From Peptostreptococcus equinus (GTDB lineage: Bacteria > Bacillota > Clostridia > Peptostreptococcales > Peptostreptococcaceae): a stretch of DNA of 64,000 bases. Of this stretch, positions 29,289 to 37,449 are shown piece by piece. The stretch lies in the NCBI RefSeq assembly GCF_027125355.1, contig NZ_CP114052.1:806001-870000 (forward strand). Reading direction: 5' to 3'. The position numbers and the translations under genes were made by a program. The first letter of the stretch is position 1. The number at the start of each line of letters is the position of its first letter. The notes under the pieces are model-generated. The model saw nothing but the letters and a program-made list of their open reading frames with translations. It did no database searches and was not told where the DNA came from.

Positions 29289-29861
29289 ATGAGTAATAAT
29301 AATAAAAAAATAGCAATAATCATATCTATAATTGCTCTTGTAGCTTTAGCATTTTTATTTAAAAATAATATGGAATCTTCAAATTCTGATAAAACTGTTG
29401 ATACTAATAAAAAAGTAAAGGAAGAAATTTATTTTGTTGCTAGAGAATTGGAAACGGATGAAAATGTAGGTAAAGAAGAGATGCTAATAATGAATAAAAA
29501 TGCTGTGGTAATATGGCAGACCAAGTGTGGTCCTTGTGAACCAGAGTTAAAAGCTATAGAAAAGCTTAGATCTAAATACAAAAATATTAATTTTATAGGT
29601 ATTGGTCTTGGTGATAATAACGATGATGTTACTAATAAACTTAAAAGATTAGATATTAATTTTAAGAACTACTTTTTAACTGAAAAGTTTTTGAATAAAA
29701 ATAAGAGTATAGATTCAACTCCTACTTTACTCTTTGTAGACAAAAATGGAAAAGAATTAATGTACAGATTAAAGGGAAATACGGCTCTAAATAATGATGC
29801 TGAACAAGTAATAAAAGATATAGAAAAAGAATTAGATAAGTTTGATCAGCTTAAAATGTAA
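29289..29861 (+). CDS. Membrane-anchored thioredoxin-like (TlpA/ResA-type) protein
   Basis: 190 residues from ATG 29289, which has AAAAGGAG 8 bases upstream; an upstream TTG overlapping the previous stop lacks one. The N-terminal helix (about 7-25) anchors it, leaving a thioredoxin fold outside. The redox pair is WQTKCGPCEPE (C80, C83), where classical proteins have WCGPC. The cis-proline segment is IDSTPTLLFVDKNG. Likely role: thiol-disulfide exchange with exported proteins. It closes the exporter operon, and a methionine sulfoxide reductase lies 1.6 kb downstream. Confidence 0.85.
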   Translation: MSNNNKKIAIIISIIALVALAFLFKNNMESSNSDKTVDTNKKVKEEIYFVARELETDENVGKEEMLIMNKNAVVIWQTKCGPCEPELKAIEKLRSKYKNINFIGIGLGDNNDDVTNKLKRLDINFKNYFLTEKFLNKNKSIDSTPTLLFVDKNGKELMYRLKGNTALNNDAEQVIKDIEKELDKFDQLKM

Positions 29862-29926
29862 TTGTAAGAGTATAAATTTTGAAGATTTATAGAAGTATTT
29901 AATTAAAAATAGAAAAAGAGGATAAG

Positions 29927-30535
29927 ATGAAAAATAAAGGAAAGTTGCTGATTTCAATTGGTGTAATAATTTTAATTTCATCATTGGCTTTTATGGGTTT
30001 TACCCATATAAGAATGATTAAAAGAGCAAATGAAATACAGCATAAAAAAGAAGACTTTGTTAAAAAGGTAAAGCAATCTAATGAAGGACATTCAAAGTTT
30101 AAAGATGAAGATTTTAATGGTGTATTAGGTTTTGTAGAAATAGAAAAAATAAAACTATTACTACCCATATATAAATCTACTAGTGATAAGGAACTTAGAG
30201 ATGGCGTAGGTATTGTTGAGACAACAGGACAGCCAACAAATCAATTAAACACAGTATCAGTTTTAGCAGGTCATAGAGGTGGATATAATGGAAAAGATAC
30301 TTTTCTAAAAATTGACCAGTTGAAGAATGGAGATATTGTAAAAGTTACCGATAGAAAAAATGTATATAGATATAAAGTAACTGGCAGAACAATTATTGAG
30401 CCAACTGATTGGACTAAATTCAACAAGGAGCCAGATAAGGCAAAGTTGATATTAATGTCTTGCCATCCATATCCAACTAACACACACAGGATGTTGGTAT
30501 TTACTGAACTCATAAGGATAGATTTCATAAAATAA
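29927..30535 (+). CDS. Sortase (LPXTG-type transpeptidase family)
   Basis: 202 residues. The N-terminal membrane anchor (about 7-25) is followed by the beta-barrel. The catalytic triad is visible: H116 in VLAGHRGG, C179 in LILMSCHP (usually TLxTC) and R188 in NTHRMLV. It would cut a C-terminal sorting signal and attach the protein to the wall or to another subunit. The class (A, C or D-like) is not settled from sequence. No LPXTG-like substrate gene is recognisable in this window, so substrates must be elsewhere. Convergent with a Crp/Fnr gene, with only 12 bases between stops. Confidence 0.9.
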   Translation: MKNKGKLLISIGVIILISSLAFMGFTHIRMIKRANEIQHKKEDFVKKVKQSNEGHSKFKDEDFNGVLGFVEIEKIKLLLPIYKSTSDKELRDGVGIVETTGQPTNQLNTVSVLAGHRGGYNGKDTFLKIDQLKNGDIVKVTDRKNVYRYKVTGRTIIEPTDWTKFNKEPDKAKLILMSCHPYPTNTHRMLVFTELIRIDFIK

Positions 30536-30547
30536 ACATTAAGGTTT

Positions 30548-31273
30548 TTATGTTTTACAATACTTTAAACAATTATATAATAACTTAAAAGAATTCTTTT
30601 CAAAATCAATAATACCTTCGTCACGTAGATTACCTAATTCTCTGGACAAGGCACTTCTATCTACACCTAAAAAATCAGCCATATCTTTTCTAGATAAAGG
30701 TATTTCAAATATTTTACTATTACTTTTAGCATTTTGTATTTCAAGATAATACATAATTTTATCTCTAATATTTCTTCTTGATAAAACCTCTATTTTAGAT
30801 AGCAATATAAGATTTTTATCAGCAAAAGTACTCATTAAATTTGATATAATAGAGTATTTTTTGATTAAAAAATCTTTAGAATCTTTATTAAATGTGACAT
30901 CAAAATCTACTTCTAGTAATTTTTCTGTATTTATAGTAAAAATCAAAGAGTTTTTATTGGCAACAGCTGATACAGGAGAAATTTTATTTGAAGTAAATGA
31001 AAAAACTTCGGCAAATATATTACCTGGCTTTATAACATCTATTACATTTCTGTTTCCATTTTCATCTGTATTTGTAAGCTGAACCTCTCCCTCTAAAAGT
31101 ATACACATGTTGCTATAGATTTGCCCTTGAGAAAATAAAATTTCATTTTTGCTTAATTTTATATCGCTGCTTTCAATATTTTTTAAGAAATTATACAATT
31201 CTTCTTCAGTAAATTTTTTGAAAATATCGTTTTGAATTATATCTTTTATATATTTTTTAATTATATTAATCAC
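30548..31273 (-). CDS. Crp/Fnr family transcriptional regulator
   Basis: 241 residues. Cyclic-nucleotide-binding-like beta roll (about 20-130), a long dimer helix, then a Crp-type winged helix (about 165-235) with SRKDMADFLGVDRSALSRELGNLRDEGIIDF. Only scattered cysteines are present, with no N-terminal cluster motif, so oxygen sensing by an iron-sulfur cluster is unlikely. The cAMP-contact signature is not preserved, so the ligand is unknown. Divergent from msrAB; a 36-base palindrome lies in the shared upstream region. Confidence 0.88.
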   Translation of the reverse strand: MINIIKKYIKDIIQNDIFKKFTEEELYNFLKNIESSDIKLSKNEILFSQGQIYSNMCILLEGEVQLTNTDENGNRNVIDVIKPGNIFAEVFSFTSNKISPVSAVANKNSLIFTINTEKLLEVDFDVTFNKDSKDFLIKKYSIISNLMSTFADKNLILLSKIEVLSRRNIRDKIMYYLEIQNAKSNSKIFEIPLSRKDMADFLGVDRSALSRELGNLRDEGIIDFEKNSFKLLYNCLKYCKT

Positions 31274-31321
31274 TCTCCTATAGATTAAATTATATCATGA
31301 ATATAGTATGTATATTATTAA

Positions 31322-31357
31322 ATTTTTATTATTAATTACATAATTAATAATAAAAAT
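31322..31357. repeat. A+T-only inverted repeat between crp-type gene and msrAB
   Basis: Perfect 17-base arms (31322-31338 and 31341-31357) around a CA centre. It lies about 50 bases upstream of the minus-strand regulator and 110 before msrAB. It may be an operator or a cruciform-prone element; it has no terminator tail and no gene to terminate. Confidence 0.5.
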
Positions 31358-31469
31358 ATGTTTTAAAATATATTTTTGGGGAATATATGCAAATATTAGG
31401 TATTTTTATTAAATTATAGTAAAGAGTATATTATAAATAAAATATTATAGATGGTTTATAGGAGGGGAA

Positions 31470-32417
31470 ATGGATAAGATAGCGACTTTTGCAGGAGGGT
31501 GTTTTTGGTGTATGGTAAAGCCATATACTATGTATGAGGGAGTAATAAAAGTAGAAAGTGGTTATATGGGGGGAACAAAAGAAAATCCTACTTATGAAGA
31601 AGTATCTACTGGTGATACAAAACATTTAGAAGTTATACAAATATATTTTGATGATGATAAAATATCATATAATGAACTACTGAATATTTATTGGAAACAG
31701 ATAAATCCATATGATCCAATTGGTCAGTTTGCAGATGTTGGTAGTCAGTATTTAACAGCTATATTTTATCATGATGATGAACAAAAAAAATTAGCTGAAA
31801 AAAGCAAAAAAACCATAGAAGAGAAGAATGGAAAAGCTGTTTACACTCAAATCAGACCTATTGAAATATTTTATAAGGCAGAAGAATACCATCAAGATTA
31901 TTATAAAAAATCAAGTAAACATTATAATATATATTATAAAAACTCAGGTAGATATAATTATGTTAAATCTCATTGGGATAGAAATAATGCGAATAGAGAA
32001 ATCTTAAAAGACAAGTTAACTGATTTACAATTTGAAGTAACACAAAATGATATGACAGAGATACCGTTTGAAAATGAATATTTTGATAAGTTTGAAAAGG
32101 GAATTTATGTAGATATAGTGAGCGGAGAACCACTTTTTTCATCAAATGATAAGTTTCAATCCTCTTGTGGATGGCCATCTTTTTCAAAGCCAATTAAAGA
32201 TACTAATATTTTGTATAGAGGCGATTATTCATTCGGAATGGAGAGGACTGAAGTTAGAAGCGCTCAAGCTAATAGTCATCTAGGGCATTTGTTTAATCAT
32301 GGTCCTAAGGAATTGGGTGGTAATAGATATTGTATAAATTCTGCATCATTGAAGTTTATACCATATGATAAAATGGATGAAGAAGGTTATGGAGAATATA
32401 AAAAATATTTAGATTAA
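31470..32417 (+). CDS. msrAB: Fused peptide methionine sulfoxide reductase MsrA/MsrB
   Basis: 315 residues. The MsrA domain (about 1-160) begins with GGCFWC (catalytic C11). The MsrB domain (about 170-305) has SSCGWPSF and the catalytic Cys in [14 protein letters not shown]. The A domain reduces the S and the B domain the R epimer of oxidised methionine, using thioredoxin. There is no signal peptide, so the enzyme is cytoplasmic. GGAGGGG precedes the ATG with short spacing. A 21-bp bidirectional hairpin follows. Confidence 0.96.
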   Translation: MDKIATFAGGCFWCMVKPYTMYEGVIKVESGYMGGTKENPTYEEVSTGDTKHLEVIQIYFDDDKISYNELLNIYWKQINPYDPIGQFADVGSQYLTAIFYHDDEQKKLAEKSKKTIEEKNGKAVYTQIRPIEIFYKAEEYHQDYYKKSSKHYNIYYKNSGRYNYVKSHWDRNNANREILKDKLTDLQFEVTQNDMTEIPFENEYFDKFEKGIYVDIVSGEPLFSSNDKFQSSCGWPSFSKPIKDTNILYRGDYSFGMERTEVRSAQANSHLGHLFNHGPKELGGNRYCINSASLKFIPYDKMDEEGYGEYKKYLD

Positions 32418-32433
32418 AAAATATATATTAAAC

Positions 32434-32481
32434 TCAAAGTAATAAAAATAGACCTTAAAAGGTCTATTTTTATTACTTTGA
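32434..32481. terminator. Bidirectional terminator
   Basis: Perfect 21-base arms (32434-32454 with 32461-32481) and a 6-nt loop. It lies between msrAB and the converging stress-protein gene. Confidence 0.9.
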
Positions 32482-32482
32482 A

Positions 32483-33256
32483 TTATTTAATTCTTTTTGC
32501 GTTGTTTTCGTCAACATCAACTTTTTCTTTTCTAATTTCAGCTGAAACTATTTCGTCTTCTACAACTTTTTCCTTTTTTATTACCAATTCTTCAGTAACT
32601 ACATTTTCTTTTGATACATTAATTTTTTCTTCATGTATAGGTACTCTTATAGTATCTTTATTTTTACCTAACTCGTCAAAGTCGTGTGAAGATTTTTCAT
32701 CTACTTTATGCCTTTCAACTATAACTCTTTCTTTTTCAACTGGTACTTTAACTTCTTGACGTTCACTAACTACTTCTTTATTTATTTCTATAGATCCTGA
32801 CTCAACTCGATCTTTATCTATGCGTAGACGTTCTTCGTGTATACGTATTTTATCTTCTGGAGTAAGATTATCACTAGATTTTAAATCTTCATCTAAATAA
32901 TCAAATCTATCGTTGTAATAGCTTGGTTTATTATATATATCTTTAGATTTTAAATGTAGTAGATAATATCCATTATTTACCGCTGTCATTGCCTGATTAC
33001 GTGTATCAGGACTAAAATTATATTTGTCTAAAGCTTTTACCTGTGCATCTTCACCTGAAAAAAATGCTGCTATTTTATCTCCCAGAGAAGCTTCACTTGT
33101 CTTGGCGTCTATATCTCCATATGCTAATCTATTGGTACCGTTTACCTTATTTTTAGATATTACTTCAATATCACTTCCTTTAACACCCATTGCCTTTAAC
33201 TGGTCAACTCTTCTTAATAATTCTGCTTCTGTTCTGTAAGTTTCGAAATTTTTCAT
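32483..33256 (-). CDS. YsnF/DUF2382-type general stress protein
   Basis: 257 residues from ATG 33256, 10 bases after GAAAGG; a GTG six codons upstream is less likely. The N-terminal domain (about 1-105) resembles general stress protein 17M (heat-induced, GSP17M): FETYRTEAELLRRVDQLKAMGV. The C-terminal half is a highly charged DUF2382 region with repeated strands (EINKEVVSERQEVKVPVEKE and similar). Such proteins are stress-induced in Bacillus and their biochemical role is unknown. A sigma-B-like promoter is visible upstream. Confidence 0.85.
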   Translation of the reverse strand: MKNFETYRTEAELLRRVDQLKAMGVKGSDIEVISKNKVNGTNRLAYGDIDAKTSEASLGDKIAAFFSGEDAQVKALDKYNFSPDTRNQAMTAVNNGYYLLHLKSKDIYNKPSYYNDRFDYLDEDLKSSDNLTPEDKIRIHEERLRIDKDRVESGSIEINKEVVSERQEVKVPVEKERVIVERHKVDEKSSHDFDELGKNKDTIRVPIHEEKINVSKENVVTEELVIKKEKVVEDEIVSAEIRKEKVDVDENNAKRIK

Positions 33257-33393
33257 AATGCATATTCCTTTCACTCATACAAGTAATATAATTTATTTGC
33301 GACTTATTACAAACATTTATGTCATTTAAAAAATAATATTTAATATTATGTGAATATATTAAATATTTAAAAATTTTAAATCTTAATAATTAG

Positions 33394-33419
33394 CTACCCG
33401 ATATAATTTTAAAATAAAC
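33394..33419 (-). promoter_or_regulatory. Sigma-B-like promoter of the YsnF-type gene
   Basis: On the minus strand: GTTTAT (33414-33419), 14 bases, GGGTAG (33394-33399). Each hexamer has one mismatch to the sigma-B consensus. It would give a leader of about 130 bases. Confidence 0.4.
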
Positions 33420-33573
33420 ACATTGTATAATTAATATATAATATTAATCATATACTTTTTAATAAAACGTTGAAATATAAGCGTTGTATTGAGTGTAAGA
33501 AATTTGTGGCATATGACATAAATAGCAAGCGTTGTTATTTAAACATAATATAATGAAAAATATATATAAAAAT

Positions 33574-33601
33574 TTGTACAATATTTTCAATGTGGTAGAA
33601 T
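33574..33601 (+). promoter_or_regulatory. alaX promoter
   Basis: TTGTAC at 33574-33579, a 16-base spacer ending TGG, and TAGAAT at 33596-33601. Confidence 0.55.
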
Positions 33602-33634
33602 AATAATAAACATGATTTTAAGTGAGGTGTTAAA

Positions 33635-34882
33635 ATGGAAAAATATTATTTAAATAGATATCAAAAGATAAATGATACACAAATAATGAAAATAGAAAAT
33701 TTAGAAGATGGTCGAACAGGTATAATATTGAAAGAAAATATATTTTTTCCTGGTGGTGGGGGACAGGATGCAGACAAAGGCAAATTATATGTAATAAAGG
33801 ATTATAATCAATCTTATAAATATGAATTGATAGATATATATACCAATAATGAAGGAGAGACTGTAAATGTAATTGATACTAATCAATCAGAAATATTTTG
33901 TGAAGGAGAAAAAGCTAAACAAGTTTTAGATTGGACTCATAGATTAGACGGTATGCAGCAACATAGTGGTCAACATTTGTTGTCAGGATGTTTTTATGAA
34001 AAATTTTCGAGAAATACAAAATCACTTCATATAGGTAACGATATAAGCCAATTAGATATTGAGGGAGAATTTACTCAAGAAATGATATATGAAATAGAAG
34101 ACATGGCAAATGAAATAATAAAAGAATCTAGGGAGATTAAAAACTATAAGCTTGATAGAGAACAAAAATCAACATTTACTACAAGAAGACCACTACCAGA
34201 AACCGAAGATGATATAAGAATACTTGAAATTGAAAATTTGGATATTAATGCATGTTGTGGTGTTCATTTAGAAAATACTAATGAAATTGCTATGATAAAA
34301 ATCGTAAAATTTTATAAACATAAAAGTAATACAAGAATAGAATATTTAGCAGGGAATAGAGTAATAAGCTACTTATTAAATAGAGACAGAAAATTAAAAG
34401 TTATACTTGATCAATTTAAATCGGGAGAAGATACAATTATTCAAACATTAACTAATACTGTTCAAAAAAAAGAAAGAATAGAAGAATCATTTAAAAATAT
34501 AAATGATAAATATACAAATTTATTAATTAATAAATTTGAAAAAGAAATAGAAAAATCTCAATCGGGTTTGAAAATACTGAAGATAAATTTAGTGAATGAA
34601 GATAAAAATACTATTTATACTATAGCAAACAAACTTCAAAAGAATGAAGATATTTTGATAATTATTTCTAACAAGATAAATAAGATTTACAATTATCTAA
34701 TAGTTACAGAAAAATATACTAGTCAAAAGTACAAAATAAAACTTAAAGATGATTTTCAATATATGAAAGATAAATATGAATTAAAGGGTGGAGGTTCTAG
34801 CTTTAAAATTGAATTTATACTTGAAAATGAAAAAAACATTGACAATATTAATAATTATATTTATTATAAATATTGGAAATAG
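33635..34882 (+). CDS. Long-form AlaX alanyl-tRNA editing protein
   Basis: 415 residues. It hydrolyses Ser- or Gly-mischarged tRNA-Ala in trans. It lacks the AlaRS catalytic and tRNA-recognition domains. The N-terminal glycine-rich strand is FFPGGGGQDAD. The zinc/editing site is HSGQH (H110, H114) plus CCGVH (C207, H211), all intact. The C-terminal part is a DHHA1-type domain (about 250-415) with a coiled-coil linker and the GGGSSFKIEF glycine motif. GAGGTG precedes the ATG. A small membrane-protein gene follows, its ribosome site overlapping this stop. Confidence 0.92.
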   Translation: MEKYYLNRYQKINDTQIMKIENLEDGRTGIILKENIFFPGGGGQDADKGKLYVIKDYNQSYKYELIDIYTNNEGETVNVIDTNQSEIFCEGEKAKQVLDWTHRLDGMQQHSGQHLLSGCFYEKFSRNTKSLHIGNDISQLDIEGEFTQEMIYEIEDMANEIIKESREIKNYKLDREQKSTFTTRRPLPETEDDIRILEIENLDINACCGVHLENTNEIAMIKIVKFYKHKSNTRIEYLAGNRVISYLLNRDRKLKVILDQFKSGEDTIIQTLTNTVQKKERIEESFKNINDKYTNLLINKFEKEIEKSQSGLKILKINLVNEDKNTIYTIANKLQKNEDILIIISNKINKIYNYLIVTEKYTSQKYKIKLKDDFQYMKDKYELKGGGSSFKIEFILENEKNIDNINNYIYYKYWK

Positions 34883-34890
34883 GAGGAGTT

Positions 34891-35220
34891 ATGTCAATTT
34901 TAGGATTAATAATATTACTAATTTTCTCAGGTTTGGCAATATATAGTTTACTTGCTAAAGGTGGAAGAGGGGTAAAAAATTATATAATAAGGAACTTTAT
35001 AGGAACATATATATTTATTATTTCTTTATTAGCGATTATGAAGTCATCATACGGAATAGCCGAGAGTCTATATTTAGGAATTTTTTCTATATTAGCTGTT
35101 ATATCTTGCATTGTAATCGCAAAGAGGGATGTTAAAAGCAAGTACAGCAAAATGAGGGTAATATATATTGTTGGCATTATAGTTGCGACAATATCTATAT
35201 ATATGTCATATATCAACTAA
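34891..35220 (+). CDS. Small membrane protein of unknown function
   Basis: 109 residues from ATG 34891, placed by AGGAGGAG overlapping the alaX stop; a start upstream inside alaX has no support. Four hydrophobic segments (about 3-20, 34-52, 59-77 and 88-107). No known family recognised. It is cotranscribed with alaX. Confidence 0.65.
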   Translation: MSILGLIILLIFSGLAIYSLLAKGGRGVKNYIIRNFIGTYIFIISLLAIMKSSYGIAESLYLGIFSILAVISCIVIAKRDVKSKYSKMRVIYIVGIIVATISIYMSYIN

Positions 35221-35235
35221 ATTTTAGATAAATAA

Positions 35236-35262
35236 AAGGGCTCTTTTAAGGGTTCTTTTTTA
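35236..35262 (+). terminator. Terminator of the alaX operon
   Basis: An 8-bp stem with three wobble pairs (35236-35243 with 35250-35257), a 6-nt loop and a T tail. Confidence 0.65.
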
Positions 35263-35267
35263 TTATT

Positions 35268-35831
35268 TTATTTTAGTAATTCGTATCCGTTTACTATTAA
35301 TGAAGTGATTTTTTCATCTTTAAATTTAGCATCAAAAAATATTTTTTGCGATTCATCAGGGTAAGTGAAATATCCATTAGAGAAAATTATATTATTATTT
35401 TTATGTATAGATGTAGTTATTACATCTATGTTACCACTTACATTTATAACTTCATTTATCTTATCTTCAGCTAATTCTTCATATTTTATAGTATCTTCAG
35501 TACTGAGTTTTGTAGGCATTTCTACAAATTTATCAGGTAATCCCTTTGGCTTTATTAGGCTATTAAAATTAAAAATTTTGAAGGATAAAAGAATACCTAT
35601 TGCAAGTATCAAAAGACCGTATACAATTTTTACCCATAGTCTAAAATTATGACTTTGTTCTTTCTTTTTAATTTTAGATTTTGTTTGCTGATTTATTTGT
35701 TCTCGCATTCTATTTATATCGTACTGAATAATTCTATTATCCTGAACAGGAGTTTTTGCTTTAGCCTGTTTGGAATTAATAGCTTTTTTTCTTTCAGCAA
35801 AGTTGATAGTTTTATTTTTGTTATCGGCCAT
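35268..35831 (-). CDS. Single-pass membrane protein of unknown function
   Basis: 187 residues from ATG 35831, 8 bases after GGAGG; a TTG two codons upstream is less likely. A basic, lysine-rich cytoplasmic N-terminus (1-65) precedes one membrane helix (about 70-90). An external domain of about 95 residues follows, with strand-like segments (DVITTSIHKNNNIIFSNGYF, EKITSLIVNGYELLK). The layout (cytoplasmic basic tail, one helix, small outer domain) recalls cell-envelope assembly factors, but I recognise no family. Confidence 0.6.
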   Translation of the reverse strand: MADNKNKTINFAERKKAINSKQAKAKTPVQDNRIIQYDINRMREQINQQTKSKIKKKEQSHNFRLWVKIVYGLLILAIGILLSFKIFNFNSLIKPKGLPDKFVEMPTKLSTEDTIKYEELAEDKINEVINVSGNIDVITTSIHKNNNIIFSNGYFTYPDESQKIFFDAKFKDEKITSLIVNGYELLK

Positions 35832-36183
35832 TAGCAATCCTCCATTCTATATGATAAAACTATTATAGTAAAAAATCGTTGAAATGTCAATGTATATGAG
35901 CTTATAATATCAAAGATGAATATTAAATTTAACTAATATATATCAATATTTTAAATTTGTTAAAAAAGAAAAAAATAAAATTACTATATGAATATGAAAA
36001 ATATATATAAAAATAAAGTGTTATATATAATTATTGAATATATCATTTTATTTTTAAAGTACTGTAAATAGTAGACTTATTGGGAAAAATAATGCTATAA
36101 TTTGATAGAAAATATTATTGAATTATGTTAAAATATAGTGTAATAGCATTTTTATGCAAATTTTTTAGAAAAGGAGTTTATGT
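35832..36183. other. 352-base A+T-rich intergenic region
   Basis: Between divergent genes. Apart from an extended -10 promoter at 36093-36101 for the pseudokinase gene and the ribosome site AAGGAG at 36171-36176, I see no gene or strong structure. Confidence 0.6.
36093..36101 (+). promoter_or_regulatory. Extended -10 promoter of the pseudokinase gene
   Basis: TGC-TATAAT at 36093-36101, about 80 bases before the ATG. Confidence 0.45.
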
Positions 36184-37284
36184 ATGATTTTTATTGGAAA
36201 TAGATATGAAATAACCGATAAACCTGTTTACATCGAAGAGAATAAGCTTTACAATGCATACGACTCTGAGAAAAATATCAAAGTAAAGATAAAAATAATA
36301 GAAAATAATAGATATATAAGTACAGATTTTATACCCAATTTAATAGATGAAAGCATGGTAATAAATGAATTAGATACTCCTTATATTTTGCATATAGTCG
36401 ATGTTGGTGTACATAGAACCGTGGATAGCTTACTTTATTATATTGTATATGAGGATTTTAATGGTGTCTCACTTTCTACTCTTACAAAAGGTGCATATTT
36501 GCATATGGATGCACTTATTAGAATCTCAACACAAATTGCCAAAGCTCTACAAGCATATCAGAGTATTGGTAAGTGCCATGGTTCATTAAAGGCAGATGAT
36601 ATTTTAGTTAATGATAAATATATCATAAAAATTGCAGATTTTGGTCTAACAGAGGCTAATAAAGGAACTAATATAAGATGTTCAGGAAACTTAAAATATC
36701 TATCACCTTCTCAATTAGCTATAGACTTTACTGATATTAAGACAGATTTGTATTGCTTAGGAGTAATGCTTTATGAAGCTGTATTCAAAAAATTTCCATT
36801 TAGTGAAGCTAGTACAGAAAAACAGTTGATGAAGGCAATTGATAAGGGCGTAATATGGTCAAGAGTTAATACAAGCGATCAAAATCAAGATTTTATAGAT
36901 ATTATTAAAAAGCTATTGGAGAGAAATGATAATTTATGCTATAAAAATTATAACCAGCTTATATTAGCACTTAGTCATTTTATGTATAAGACGCAGAAGA
37001 TTACAATCAATGATATCAACGAAGCACTCAAACCAGAGCTTGAATCAGTCTTACACAGAACTGGTAGAGTCAATCCAGATGATTTTTATAAGACTAATCA
37101 GATATTCTTAAAAGATATTGAACTTGCAATGGAAAAACACAACAATGAAAATATAAATCCAAAAAAAATAGAAAAGAAAAAAGCAAGAAAGAAAAATACT
37201 AAAAAATTTATGATGATACTAGGCATAATAGCTTTATTTTTAGTAATAGCTGTAATAGTAGTAAAAATACTAAATTATTATTAA
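36184..37284 (+). CDS. Membrane-anchored Ser/Thr protein kinase homologue, predicted pseudokinase
   Basis: 366 residues. A Hanks-type kinase fold (about 5-270) followed by a basic linker and a C-terminal membrane helix (about 342-361), with only a few residues beyond, so no extracellular sensor. The fold keeps the VKIKII lysine (K37), the DFG motif (152-154) and TDLYCLGVMLYE. The glycine-rich loop is replaced by a non-glycine stretch (TDKPVYIEEN). HRDLKPEN reads HGSLKADD, so the catalytic aspartate is Ser134. Catalysis is therefore unlikely; a scaffold or nucleotide-sensing role is inferred. It lies just before rpsB but has its own promoter, as does rpsB. Confidence 0.8.
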   Translation: MIFIGNRYEITDKPVYIEENKLYNAYDSEKNIKVKIKIIENNRYISTDFIPNLIDESMVINELDTPYILHIVDVGVHRTVDSLLYYIVYEDFNGVSLSTLTKGAYLHMDALIRISTQIAKALQAYQSIGKCHGSLKADDILVNDKYIIKIADFGLTEANKGTNIRCSGNLKYLSPSQLAIDFTDIKTDLYCLGVMLYEAVFKKFPFSEASTEKQLMKAIDKGVIWSRVNTSDQNQDFIDIIKKLLERNDNLCYKNYNQLILALSHFMYKTQKITINDINEALKPELESVLHRTGRVNPDDFYKTNQIFLKDIELAMEKHNNENINPKKIEKKKARKKNTKKFMMILGIIALFLVIAVIVVKILNYY

Positions 37285-37300
37285 AAACTTGCTATAACGC

Positions 37301-37329
37301 TTGACACAAACATATACAAATGTTAGAAT
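37301..37329 (+). promoter_or_regulatory. rpsB promoter
   Basis: TTGACA at 37301-37306, a 17-base spacer and TAGAAT at 37324-37329. It begins 17 bases after the preceding stop. Confidence 0.8.
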
Positions 37330-37365
37330 AATAGAGGTTATTTTAAAAATAATACTAAATAAACA

Positions 37366-37421
37366 CAGCAACGGGATTCTTAAGAGGTGCCTTTAGGTTT
37401 CTTAGGAAGATGAGCGTGCTG
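37366..37421 (+). promoter_or_regulatory. Structured 5' leader of rpsB (candidate S2 autoregulatory element)
   Basis: The predicted leader of about 114 bases folds into an outer 5-bp stem (37366-37370 with 37417-37421) and an inner 9-bp stem (37377-37385 with 37400-37408, one G-U). An asymmetric purine-rich internal loop (ACGGGA opposite GATGAGCG) separates them. It ends just before the AGGAGG site of rpsB. Ribosomal-protein leaders often act as feedback sites; that S2 binds here is inference. Confidence 0.5.
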
Positions 37422-37449
37422 GAGGTAAAAACCAGGAGGAGAAAATTAA

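Larger units (their letters stand above)
33257..33634. other. 378-base region between divergent ysnF-type and alaX genes
   Basis: Contains a sigma-B-like promoter for the minus strand, a sigma-A promoter for alaX, and three copies of A-N-CGTTG at 33466-33472, 33480-33487 and 33528-33535. No gene is visible. Confidence 0.6.

Noticed and set aside
30530..30560. Terminator between converging sortase and Crp/Fnr genes
   Set aside because: Only a weak 6-bp AAACAT/ATGTTT hairpin; too poor to call.
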